Shown piece after piece: positions 1 through 10,926 of a stretch of DNA of 64,000 bases (the stretch's first letter is position 1; the number at the start of each line of letters is the position of its first letter). The stretch covers positions 1 to 64,000 of the forward strand of contig JADDTR010000022.1 of assembly GCA_015345905.1 (NCBI GenBank), read 5' to 3'. Made by a program: the position numbers and the translations under genes. The notes below the pieces were generated by a model, which searched no databases, was not told the DNA's origin, and saw only the letters and a program-made list of their open reading frames with translations. The DNA is from Aotearoamyces nothofagi (lineage: Eukaryota > Ascomycota > Leotiomycetes > Leotiales > Tympanidaceae).

Positions 1-240
1 GAACTAAACACATGAATAACTCAACAACCACTACAGATACACCAATTCTGAGAGCGGCAATGAAACCGCACGATTGAGTACATCTAGGCCCTAAATTCTA
101 GAGCCTGTAGGACCACGTTGAAATTCTTAGGGTTATTGGTATTATAGTATAATACCAATAGATGCCTGTATAGACTATACCTTAAATCTCCTATAGTAAA
201 AAATTGGTATTACAGTGTAATACCAGAGCACTAGTGTTAG
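1..240 (+). repeat. Dispersed ~280-bp repeat, copy A (cut by window edge)
   Basis: The first of three direct copies of one repeat; the others are at 541-821 and 7468-7749. The shared core runs from GAACTAAACACATGAATAAC to CACTAGTGTTAG. It contains two perfect 19-bp palindromes, at 138-156 and 206-224, each with 9-bp arms around one central G. The copies look like terminal repeats or solo LTR-like fossils, but the family cannot be named from sequence alone. The left end lies outside the window. Confidence 0.7.
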
Positions 241-500
241 GAATAGGAGTGTACACTCTTTAGGAATTGGATATATATACACTTCCTAGAAATAGGACCC
301 TATACTCTCTAGGAATTGAGTGAATTGGATATACACTACTTCCTAGGAATAGGAGTATACACTCTCTAGGAATTGAGTATATATATACTTCCTAGGAATA
401 GGAGTGTACACTCTCTAGGAATTGAGTGAATTGGGTGTATACCACTTTCTAGGAATTGGATATATATATACTCTCTAGGAATTGGATGCCTGTATACTCA
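236..500. repeat. AT-rich minisatellite between repeat copies A and B
   Basis: Irregular tandem array built on TCTCTAGGAATTG, TATATATACTTCC and TAGGAATAGGAGTGTACAC, with units of roughly 30-50 bp. It fills the space between the first two copies of the ~280-bp repeat. It has no coding potential. Confidence 0.75.
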
Positions 501-540
501 GGCAACCCCATCTAGGAATTCGGTACATATACACAGTAGT

Positions 541-821
541 GTACTTAGTGGTGTACACGACCGAAGAACAGGCAATTCTAGGAACTAAACACATGAATAA
601 CTCAACAACCATTGCAGGTACACTAATTCTGAGAGCAGCTTTGAAACTGTACTATTGAGTATATTCAGGCCCTAAATTCTAGGGCCTGTAGGACCATGTT
701 GAAATTCTTAGGGTTATTGGTATTATAGTATAATACTGATAGGTGCCTGTATAGACTATATCTTAAATCTCCTATAGTAAAAAATTGGTATTATAGTGTA
801 ATACCAGAGCACTAGTGTTAG
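541..821 (+). repeat. Dispersed ~280-bp repeat, copy B
   Basis: The full-length copy, from about CTTAGTGGTGTACACGACCG to ACTAGTGTTAG. It is close to copy A and more diverged from copy C, where most differences are C-to-T or G-to-A. The two palindromic 19-mers are present, one slightly degraded. Copy C lies in the same orientation 6.6 kb downstream, so B and C could be the two ends of one element. Confidence 0.7.
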
Positions 822-1490
822 GCCGAGTACTCTTGGTAAAATAGATTTAGAGATAAGTATATCTCTAAATCAGATATTATATAAACAAATATTAGATATA
901 GCTGCTTAGTAAATTAGGTCTATACTTATTGATAGAATAGGTTTTGAAATAAGCTTATCTCTAAATTATATATTTTATACTCTATAAGGTTATAATAGTA
1001 CAAAGGTAGTCATTGTAATAGAATAGATTATATCTAACCCTCTACTCTAACTTCTAACCTATTAATATATCTTATCTGCTTCAATAGTATTGATATCTAC
1101 AAATTGGCTAATATTTGTATCAATGGTATATATCGAAGCAGTTCAGTAATAACTACTTACCTCTTCTTCCTTAGCCTTTTAGAAGGTTCCAATAAGGCTT
1201 TGGTATTAGAGGGGCTTGTTTGTTTCTAAGGGTACTTGGTCTAAAAGCTAAGAGCTTGCAGCTTTTACTAGCAAGTCCTCCTTGTAGAAGTTGGAGTATC
1301 AATCTAGTTAAGGCTAGAATTGTCCTTGCAGTCAGTATAATTGATAACTCAGTTTAGCCAATCCTCTATATAGAAGTTAATAGATTAGTCAACTAAAAAC
1401 AGCTGGCTATACTACTTACTAGTACTTTTGCCTTCCCTTTGAACTCTATTATTTGTATTTGGAGTTCTTGCTAAGCTTATAGAGGTCTAG

Positions 1491-2016
1491 ACTTTAGGCT
1501 TCTTTGTAGTAGTTAGCTTGACAATAGGCTTCTTTGTAGTAGTCTCTTTAGTAGACTTCTTTACAATAGTCAGCTCGATAGTAGACTTCTTTATAGCAGT
1601 CTCTTTAGTAGTAGGCTTCTTTACAGTCTTTACAGCAGTCTCCTTGGCAGTAGTAGACTTCTTTATAGTCTTTGCAACAGTCTTCTTAGTAGTAGACTTC
1701 TTTATAGCAGTCTCTTCAGTAGGCTTCTTTATAGTAGTCAGCTCAGTAGTAGGCTTCTTTATAGTAGTCTCTTTAGTAGCAGGCTTCTTTATAGTCTTTG
1801 TAGTAGTCTCCTTAGTAGTAGTAGACTTCTTTGCAGTAGTCTTCTCAGCTACAGACTTCTTTATAGATGTCTCCTTAGCTATAGGCTTCTTTGTAGTAGT
1901 CTCTTTGACTACAGGCTTCTTTACAATAGTCTCCTCAGTAGTAGGCTTCTTTATAACAGTCTCTTCAATAGTAGGCTCTATAACAAGCTTAGACTCTGAG
2001 TTACTATCTATAATCT
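1491..2016 (-). other. Lys/Thr/Pro-rich repeat-coding stretch (remnant)
   Basis: On the minus strand this stretch reads as about 14 loose repeats of a 10-13 residue unit such as KKPTTKETTI, ending in KKPKV. That is a basic, disordered composition like linker-histone-type or other DNA-binding tails. The plus strand is also open, giving a hydrophobic FFIVVSS-type product, but that is simply the mirror of the Lys/Thr codons. It lies inside the AT-rich fossil and is probably the end of a lost gene of that element, or of a host gene trapped there. It is not a whole gene. Confidence 0.45.
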
Positions 2017-5000
2017 AGAATTGAATAACTAGCTTAATAACTACTATTAGAATTAGTATAAAAGTAAGATAAAGAAGATCAGATATAACTATCTAATACT
2101 GCTGTTTTAATAATTGTATATAGTAAGATACTACTAGCGATTGTACTCTGCAATATAGTAGTCAGCTAGATATAGTCTAAGTTAGTAATACTAAGTATTT
2201 CTTATAGATAATAGTATTACCTCTACTAATAGATCTATTTTTTATATTATAAGAGTTTCTAGAGTTGGAAGGTTAGAAGAGGAGGAGACAGAAGGTAGCC
2301 AATATATAAGAGTACAGACTTGTTTACAAAAGCTAAAATGTATAAACCAATGATTTTGGGCTAGGCTATAACCTTAAAGCTGTAGTTATATAGCAACCGG
2401 CTTGACCGAAACCTGTTTGCCAATATAAATATATTGAAATAGTCCTCTAAGCCTATCTTGAATCTGAACAACTCTAGAGAGATATATAACTATAACTTCA
2501 GATTTGATAGTCGCTGGTACTACTATATAGTTATATTAGTACTCTAAGCTATAAAGTAGTTGTTTATTCTATATTGGTACTATTTTACTAACCAATTAAT
2601 ATACTTGAGTAGTATCTAGACAATATATTCCCAACAAATAAACAAGTCCTTCCTTTAGCTTCTTAACTAGATATATTTAACAACCTTATTTAACAACTAG
2701 GTAGAACAGCAGTAAGATTAGATTATAATAGAATTGATATATACAGTACTGAATTTGGTAGCTAGAGAGTATAGTGTTTACTATAACTCTTATAGCTCTA
2801 GTATCGAGTAGATAGAAAGATCCTATAGAGCATTTAGAACAAACAAAATAGATTTAGAAGAGGTCTAATATAGGAAAGGAATTTATATACACTCGACTGT
2901 ATTCTTGTTGTAGTACTACTTCTTAATAGTAGACAATGTTGTATAGACCAATTAGACAGCAAAACCCTCTCTATCTACTCCAAACCAAGTATTCTTCTAC
3001 TTAGTACTCTCTATAAGCTATAGGGTTTGCTAGAACTCTCTAAGATAAACTAGCTCTAAAAGGTCCTTCGAAAATCATTGTATATCTATAGTAGCTACAA
3101 GTTCCTACTCTACAAGTTCTAGTCTATTATAGAGGTTATTTATACCATGTTTTAGAGTATATCTCAAGTGTAGTTTATAGAGAGAATAGTATATAGTAAC
3201 AAGTCCAACAATATATATACAAGGCTAGAGAGAGATAGAAGTGTCTATACTAGAACTAGAATAGATATAGAGCTCAGTGACTAAGATATAGCAAGTGTAA
3301 CCAAGGCTATCAAAGTAGACAATATCAATATCAAGAAGGTTCTAAACTGGATATTATTGCTAGGTCCTCTATTAGAATCAGAGATCTAGAACCTGCCTTC
3401 TAGAGTCTATTCTATTAAGTGCTATATTGTTCTAGATTGAATGCCTCTAGTTTTAATAATTGTAGATAGATAGAGCTAGAACCTTCTAGATACATTTAAT
3501 AATACTGTTATCAGTACTATAAACTATATTGATAGATAGAATACTTATAGATATAGTCTAGTTGGAGTTATTCTAGGAAATAGAGAACACTTTATACTCT
3601 ACTAGATAATAAAGGATAATCTAAAAGAGTATATCTAGTACAACAATCTAGCAAATAGAGTCTTAGAGAAGATCTCCTTCCTTGATTACAAGATTAGTCT
3701 AGGTAGATAGAAAGTTGCTACTCTCTTCTATAAGATATATCTAGATAGAGAATAATAAAAACTATAAAGAGTATATTATAGAAACTTAGTTTGGACTAGT
3801 GTAATCTATAAGAGTATAGAATTTATATTTTATTCTATAGTCTATCTATCTTACTCTATTAGCAAATTGTAAACTTGGAATAATACTCTTCTTAACTAAA
3901 TGCTCCAATAATATTATTCAGTACTAAGAGACAATCTTAGATCTATAGAACAGATAGATATATATAGAACCAGTTTATCAGAGATTAGGTTTCTTGCAAG
4001 TAGAGAATTTGTAAGACGAAGATTGAGATACAAGTGACTCCTTCTTAGATTCGTTAATCTGAGACTTTATCTCTACTGTTTCTAGTATACAATCAATTAT
4101 CTTGTCTATCTGCTGTTAGTTGTTGCTATAGTTAAGAGAGGTTGACTACTATATAGTTATATATCGATTTTCACCATTGAGCAGTTAAAGAAATTATAGA
4201 GGGGATAGAGATAGACTCTTCTACCTTCTTAGATATAACCTCTTCTGCTAAAATACTATTGTCTTAGCTAATGGATACTATTGATGCCCTTTCAAAAGGT
4301 ACTATACTCAAGACCTCTTTAGAAGAGAATACTATTAGTTCTAGTCAGTCAACAGCCAAGGATATCATTGCTCTAGAGTATAGCCTTCTTACAGTTAATA
4401 GCAAGGTATATAACATCTCTAGAAGAGATGCTATAGTAGATAGCAAGCTCAAGTTCATTGTAGAGCTAGAGTTCAGAGTATCAGTTGGTATTCTTTAAAG
4501 ATATTAAGTAATAGAATTGATGTAGTATTACCTTCTTAATGTCTGTTGACAATATTTGGACTAGTAGAGATGTTTTTGTTTTGACAACGAACTATATAAA
4601 AGAGTACAGTTGCTGACAAGTGAAACATTATACCTAAGGTATATAACCTTAATATAAGGGGATTTCAATCTAGTTGTCTCTAGTTTAATGTTTTGAGATA
4701 AGCTTATCTCCAAATCAATTCTAAGATCTGTTACTAGCTTTATTAGTACTAGCTGAATTCTATAGAATTAACTAGATATATTAAGACTCTCTAGACTGCA
4801 TTCTATTATAAGTGAAATAAACAATACTATATTGCCGACTATATATTACAGGTATTACTAAATACTGTAGTAGAGCAGATCTTATAAAAACAATATTATC
4901 CAATATCAGCTCAAACTCTATCTATAGCTAAGGAACTTATAGAAAGCCCTCTTCAAAATCCCTGAATACTATATCTACAACCTATCTGTCTACTATATTC

Positions 5001-5514
5001 TATATATCTCTATAAGGCTGACAACTTAGTCCTATAAGAATAGCTATTTCCAGAAAGCAGTTGCAGTTAGTAGTTCTCAAAAATGAACCTACTGAGCTCA
5101 AGGTAATCTGGTCAAATACTACCTTGTAATGATGGTAGTTATTACTATCTACTATATCAAATAGAGTACCAACTGCTTGTATTATTGATGTAAAGCTGTT
5201 CAGAAACTGTACAATACTATTGATTTTAGAACTGGATACCTTGATAATATATAGTAATAGTACTGCTCCTTTTGTCAATATATCTACCAATGCTGTCTTG
5301 CTCTTATAGCCAACAGTTTACTATATTGCTAAATGATAGACTCTATAGCCCTCTTCCTCTAGATTGCTATAGTGCTATTGGTTACTATTCTTGGATATAG
5401 ATAGTAGATATACTGCAATAAATTCCTCTAGAGTACTCTGTTCTATCTAAACAAGGTCCTCTTAAAATAGATATCTTAAGCCTCCCTTGAGGAAGTAGAG
5501 AAGAGACTAGTCTT

Positions 5515-5931
5515 GAGCATTATAGATAAGTCGACTCTCAGATATCTAAGAGTAGTACTTTATAGTAGAGAAGTCCTTAGACTTCTGCTCCAGCAGTTCA
5601 AGGACTGTAGTATTGATATATACTCTAGACAAATGCTGCTCTAAATACCCAGAAGTGTTTTTGTAGAAATTGTAACATTGCTTCTATTCGAATAGAAAGT
5701 CTTTCAGAGCTTCGATAGGAGGNGAGCATTATAGATAAGTCGACTCTCAGATATCTAAGAGTAGTACTTTATAGTAGAGAAGTCCTTAGACTTCTGCTCC
5801 AGCAGTTCAAGGACTGTAGTATTGATATATACTCTAGACAAATGCTGCTCTAAATACCCAGAAGTGTTTTTGTAGAAATTGTAACATTGCTTCTATTCGA
5901 ATAGAAAGTCTTTCAGAGCTTCGATAGGAGG
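5515..5931. repeat. 208-bp perfect duplication across a single N (assembly seam)
   Basis: 5515-5722 is repeated, identically as far as read by eye, at 5724-5931, with one N at 5723. Identical copies in a RIP-mutated region, joined by exactly one unknown base, are best explained by two overlapping contig ends that were abutted rather than merged. Confidence 0.85.
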
Positions 5932-6144
5932 TTGAGGTGCTTTGTCAAGGTTTTGTAATAGTCGGCCTAGCTTGCTAGAGAAGTATAGAGACTGTACAAT
6001 TGCCTACAGCTTCTGAGTCTACTATTGAGCAGCTGTAGAAGGAATAGATGGCTGATATCTAATAGTAGACCTGTCGACAGATTGTATTGTACTTTCTGAA
6101 GGTGCTGCTGAGTATCCTATAATACCGAAGCTTTAAGTATACAA

Positions 6145-6565
6145 ATGTACTATCTAAAGCTTCACTTCCTTAGTAAATACTACAGGGAGTTGGAAGTATA
6201 GAATGTTGTAGAATTGAGTACAGTATAGTAGGATAGTATTGAGATATAGTAGTAAAGTAGTAGAAGGGTATATTGAGATATAGTAGTAAAGTAGTAGAAG
6301 GGTATATTGAGATATAGTAGTAAAGTAGTAGAAGGGTATATTGAGATATAGTAGTAAAGTAGTAGAAGGATNATGTACTATCTAAAGCTTCACTTCCTTA
6401 GTAAATACTACAGGGAGTTGGAAGTATAGAATGTTGTAGAATTGAGTACAGTATAGTAGGATAGTATTGAGATATAGTAGTAAAGTAGTAGAAGGGTATA
6501 TTGAGATATAGTAGTAAAGTAGTAGAAGGATAGTATTGAGATATAGTAGTAAAGTAGTAGAAGGA
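6145..6565. repeat. Second N-joined duplication, with 34-bp tandem units
   Basis: 6145-6371 recurs from 6373 after a single N at 6372. Both copies share the unique lead beginning ATGTACTATCTAAAGC and then differ in the number and order of 34-bp units (GATATAGTAGTAAAGTAGTA core). The join therefore looks like an unresolved tandem-repeat collapse, so the true array length is unknown. Confidence 0.8.
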
Positions 6566-6647
6566 CTCTTAGAATATATATTCAGATATCAACAAATAGA
6601 TATAAGTAGAGCTAGTAGAACTAGACAACTACAGCGCTGAGACATTT

Positions 6648-7020
6648 GTCTATATATATATACTAAAACCTGTCAACAGATATATTTGCCTATATATATA
6701 TGCCAAAAACTGCTGACAAATACATTTGCCTATATATATATACTGAAACCTATCGACAGATACAACAATACAAAGGCATTTGCCTATATATATATACCAA
6801 AACCTACCGACAGATATATTTTCCTATATATATATACTAAAACCTATCTAGAGATACAACAATATAAAGGCATTTGTCTATATATATATACCAAAACCTA
6901 CTGACAGATATATTTGCCTATATATATATACTGAAACCTGCCGATAGATATATTTGCCTATATATATATACCAAAACCTGCTGATAGATACATTTGTCTA
7001 TATATATATACTGAAACCTA
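6648..7020. repeat. ~39-bp minisatellite
   Basis: Nine or so units of the form TTGCCTATATATATATACC followed by AAAACCTRCYGACAGATA. Some units carry a ~14-bp insert (ACAATAYAAAGGCA). The plus strand is open as a Tyr/Ile-rich repeat because the period is a multiple of three. No gene function is inferred. Confidence 0.8.
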
Positions 7021-7029
7021 TTCTAAGTG

Positions 7030-7345
7030 TTATTTTAAATAGTACTACTTTAAAGAGTCCTATTTTAAAAAGCTATATTTTAAATTGTACTACTTTAAAG
7101 AGTCCTATTTTAAAAAGCTATATTTTAAATTGTACTACTTTAAAGAGCCCTATTTTAAAAAGCTATATTTTAAATTATACTATTTTAAATTGTACTATTA
7201 TAAATTGTACTACTTTAAAGAGTATTATTTTAAAAAGCTATATTTTAAATTGCACTATTATAAAGAGTACCACTTTAAAGAGTCCTATTTTAAAAAGCTA
7301 TATTTTAAATTGCACTATTATAAAGAGTACTATTTTAAAGAGTAT
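7030..7345. repeat. ~45-bp minisatellite
   Basis: Tandem units of TACTACTTTAAAGAGTCC plus TATTTTAAAAAGCTATATTT, about seven copies, some interrupted by shorter TATTATAAATTG units. Two plus-strand frames stay open through the array. This follows from the period and base composition and is not evidence of a protein. Confidence 0.8.
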
Positions 7346-7467
7346 TGTTCTCAGTATATACTTTGGAAGTTTGGTATTCCTCACTTAGCCAATCTATTCC
7401 TCGCTTAGCCTATTTAGCACCTTTTTAGCATAAAATTTCTCTATTCCTAAGCCTGGCTTTACTGTTA

Positions 7468-7749
7468 TACTTAGTAGTATATATATAACCAAAGGACAGA
7501 CAATTCTAGAAACTAAATATATAAATAATTCAACAACTACTATAGATATACTAATTCTAAGAGCAGTATTAAAACTGTACTATTGAGTATATTTAGACTT
7601 TAAATTCTAAAGTCTATAGAACTACTTTGAAATTCTTAAGGTTATTAGTATTATAGTATAATACTATTAAGTATCTATATAGACTATACCTTAAATCTCC
7701 TATAGTAAAAAATTAGTATTATACTATAATACTAAAGTACTAATATTAG
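7468..7749 (+). repeat. Dispersed ~280-bp repeat, copy C
   Basis: The most AT-shifted of the three copies. It aligns with copy B from CTTAGTAGTATATATATAAC through the shared ATTCTARRAACTAAA start to TACTAATATTAG. The palindromic 19-mers are still visible in weakened form. It marks the right side of the AT-rich fossil. Confidence 0.65.
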
Positions 7750-7975
7750 AGATTCAAGGTATATATTTATAAATATTGAAGAAGTTGTACAAAGAGTATT
7801 ACTTAAACAAATTAGATAGATTTGGATATATATACCTCCTTCAAATTTCATATACCCAATAAGTGCCAAGACCTTTATATTACCTTATAGTAACTTACTG
7901 TAGCATTCGTGTACAGATTGGACATGATGTACTAGCGGCTGTATACACACCAACATTTTTTGTATAGGCCTTGGC

Positions 7976-7995
7976 GCGGATCACGCGTGATCCGC
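7976..7995. other. Perfect 20-bp palindrome at the AT-rich/normal boundary
   Basis: GCGGATCACGCGTGATCCGC is self-complementary over its full length and contains ACGCGT. It sits where the AT-rich island gives way to normal, CpG-containing sequence. It could be a protein-binding site or a chance palindrome. It is also ~415 bp past the end of the nuclease-like gene. Confidence 0.5.
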
Positions 7996-8411
7996 TGGGT
8001 TATAGAGATAGTGTTCAGCATAGTGACGTCTCACCAAAAAGTACTCTCTTTGCCCCACATCTTCATCTGGCCTCCTTATGTGCTCTACGATATCCTCCAA
8101 ACGGATAGTTTTCAGAACATCGCGCTTCAAGACCATCATTATCTACTCTTCTCGCCCTTCGAGATATTTCGCCATGTCGAACTTGGCTTTCTCCCTCATC
8201 GTCATTCCATTATATTCCGTGAATACAAACGGCTGATGTCTGCAGCGTGGGCTCGCCACTTCTCTAATTGCCAACGGTCTCTGAGCTTCGACATCATACG
8301 GCCGAGATGCATCCGCCTCCTTGAAAATAGTGCTCCTAGCACTGTAAAAAAACAGTTGCTATCGACTACACTGGTCGATAAAGCCTTCGCTTTGCCTTCC
8401 CCAGAATTGGC

Positions 8412-10003
8412 TTATGGCTTGCCCTTGCGCACTCTGCGCTTGCACCCGCTGCTGCTTGCGGAATCATCCGAAGGTGGCCGGCGGGACTTCGCCGCCTCCG
8501 AGGTTTTCCTCCTGCCCTCTTCGAGCAGGTCGTCTAGGGACATTCGAATCTGTGTCAAGCGCTTGTCTTTCCCCCAATCGATGATGTTCAGGACGTACTT
8601 GCGGAAGTCCACGTATTGCTCCGGCTCCTGAAGTAAGAAACTCTTGACATTCCGCATGTAGTAATCGAGCTCGTTATGCTTCCACGAGATGTAGAGTCGC
8701 GCTTCCGTACCGTTCATGGCGATGCTAAATGCAGTACTGTCAATCGACCGGACCTCATCGCTCTTGTACTGCTTCAGCCGGCGGTTGAGGGTTTCGGCAA
8801 TATTAACACATGATGCAGAGCCTCCAAGACACTGATTCGTCGCTACCCACATACTCCCAGACCCTCCAGGACCATCAGCCTTGAACTCGATGACAAAGAA
8901 GGGATACATCAAGTCCTGAGTGTTGGCTACCATCTCGTTTCCCATAGAGGAAAGTTGAGCTTGCTGCTGGGGAAATGCCCTAATGCTGTCATATCCGTAA
9001 AGCATATCAGGTACTGGAGTGCTAACTTTCAGCTTTGATGCGACATTCGGAATAGTATACTTGGCCATCGGATTTTTGTCGATGCGTTTGAGACTATCCG
9101 ATGATTCGGGATTAGGGAAGATATTAGCCTTGAAATAGTTTTCTACAGCGGGTTCTGCACTGCCCATCCCAAGGTCATACAAATCCATATCTTCCCTTAC
9201 TTGATCTGATGACGGGCCTGGAGAGTTACGGTCCCTAGCTACATGATCAACCAGGTTGACAATGTGTTCCGGGAATTTTTCGCAGGGATAGCGCATGTAG
9301 ATATTGTTTATACCTAAGTTCGTCCGTCGGTAAGAGGGCTCCTCAACAAGGCTCCTTCGACTTAAACCAGTAGAGGCACCACTGATATCCGATGGCACAA
9401 TTGATGGATCGTACCGAGACCTCTGTAAGTCGGCCTGCGAATCAACTTCCGCATCTTCTCTGAGCGAGTGTGATAGGGGAGGTGTCGGTGGTACAACAAA
9501 TCCCTCAGTATCCCGTGCAAACTCCATATTCGGTGCGGCACCAACCGATTGTGTAAGTCTCCTGGGGATAAGCTCACCGTCGGAATGACCAAGAAGAGTA
9601 TCCGACCGGCAGTGTCTTTCTCGGTAGGATTCTAATTCTGAACCAGACTTGACCCACTGAGTAACAAAACTATCGACAGACTCAGGACAGTATCTTTTCG
9701 GAGCAGGACTCGAAGGGAGCGGGTCGACAAAGTCTTCGAGGAATGATGCGTATAGACGCTTGAGAGGGAGAGGCTTTGGCTGTTGCTGTACAGTCTGCAC
9801 GAACTTCTCTATTAGTCGTTGATTGGCATGAGGGGATATTGAAATACCTTGACCTCTTGCTCTGCTTCCTCGGTCTCAATTCGGAGTCGCTTCGTCGTGC
9901 CAGGCCGTGATAAGGAAGGGTCAGGCTCGTCGAAATCTGTGAGTGAGCGTTTTGGAGGTATCGGACGAGGTGACCTCGATTCTGTCGAGGGAACGCCTGG
10001 CAT
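8412..10003 (-). CDS. PD-(D/E)XK nuclease-like protein (DUF7924 type)
   Basis: Two exons, 9848-10003 and 8412-9794, joined by a 53-nt intron with a GTATTT donor, CTAAT branch region and GTGCAG acceptor; the reading frame continues exactly across it. The product is 512 aa. Residues 1-200 are polar and disordered with short basic patches (KRLRIE). The C-terminal half is the folded domain: P314-D315 in VPDMLYGY, then E355-F-K357 in FFVIEFKAD, give the PD...(E)xK signature of the nuclease superfamily. A Lys/Arg-rich tail (CKRRVRKGK) could act in nuclear import. Such DUF7924-like proteins are common and mostly uncharacterised in filamentous fungi. The substrate is unknown, and whether it cuts DNA is inference. 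It is the first gene after the AT-rich island. Confidence 0.8.
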
Positions 10004-10926
10004 TTCAAGACAACCTCGAAAATCGCGAGGGTCTGCAATACGCGCGGTGTTGATGGTTGATGTTGGGTCAGGAGGGGTCGGCCAGATGGCTGAAATTTCA
10101 GAAAGAGGTGTGTCGCATCCAAGGCGTGGTGATTAGCTGGCTAATTTGATTTGCTGGCATACGGCGATTAAGTGCAGTATCCGGATTGTTGGTGGACGCG
10201 CTGGCGGTTGAATTTCATTGCGACAAAGGGGGGTATTTTCTGCCGGGTTGACTCGTGCATGCTACGGCTAATTTGGGTAAGTGCGGCTCCAGCCACGGAG
10301 AAAGTAATACGGCGCTCGAATCGTGCCGACATCAAATGGTGAGTTGGATTGATTGGAAGAGACAAGGTTCTTGGGTGCACGATAAGCGCCTCTGGGCTTT
10401 CTGTTATTGTCACGTGACTACCTTCCTTCTTTACAGTAACACGCTGTACAGGTGAAAAGAAACGAAGCCCCTTTCGAGGAAGCTAATGATATGTAACTAA
10501 TTGGACACGATGTCAAACAGACAAACCTCAAACAATAAGAGAACCAAAGACCCGACGCCCAAACGTGGATACTTCTGCGTCCGTTTGTTTACCAGCCAAT
10601 TTGAAAAACAGCAAGTCGAAACAGAAACCTTTTTGAAGGCAAGGCTCTCTGAATGGCATCAGAACCCTCTCGCTTTTTAGGGACATGTCGACCCTTTGTC
10701 CTGCTCTGCATCACCAGCTGCTGCTGTTCGCCTTCTCTGTAACTTAATCGATGGTATAGGTACTGGAAAGTTGAACCTGGTGCGAAAACGACTCTCTCTT
10801 ACTATTCTACATGAAGTTCACGAGGGCGTCCGAAGCAGGATTCGATGGTTGGTGAAGCAGTAGCGGTTAGATGTCGGGAGGGGCACAAAATACCAATCAA
10901 TGTCACTGGACGCTCTCTGCTAGACG
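10004..10926. other. Intergenic, divergent promoter region
   Basis: No convincing gene. It separates the nuclease-like gene from the plus-strand remnant at 10927. It contains a palindromic TCACGTGA E-box at 10410-10417, ~400 bp upstream of the nuclease-like start. Short frames here lack codon-level support. Confidence 0.5.

Larger units (their letters stand above)
541..7749. mobile_element. Probable LTR-type element fossil, RIP-degraded
   Basis: Direct ~280-bp repeats at 541-821 and 7468-7749 bound about 6.6 kb of very AT-rich, CpG-poor DNA. The size and layout fit an LTR retrotransposon, but no diagnostic domain was recognised and no target-site duplication could be fixed, so the class is tentative. 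The interior is heavily broken throughout and only short open stretches remain, for example around 1491-2016, 4271-4498 and 5000-5290. It also contains minisatellites and two assembly seams. RIP-type mutation means copy divergence cannot be used to date it. It may be a composite of several insertions. Confidence 0.4.

Noticed and set aside
1518-2018. Plus-strand open frame giving a hydrophobic FFIVVSS-repeat protein
   Set aside because: It is the reverse reading of the Lys/Thr/Pro codon repeat on the minus strand. AAG/ACT/CCT codons automatically yield Phe/Ser/Val on the complement.
5515-5931. Segmental duplication of biological origin
   Set aside because: Identical copies meeting at a single N fit an assembly seam better than a real duplication in RIP-mutated DNA.
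6648-7408. Plus-strand repeat proteins or a CRISPR-like array in the 34-, 39- and 45-bp repeats
   Set aside because: Units are directly tandem with no unique spacers of constant length, the genome is fungal, and open frames arise because two of the periods are multiples of three.
7960-8631. Plus-strand 223-codon open frame
   Set aside because: It largely overlaps the minus-strand nuclease-like gene, which has splice and motif support. This frame has no domain.
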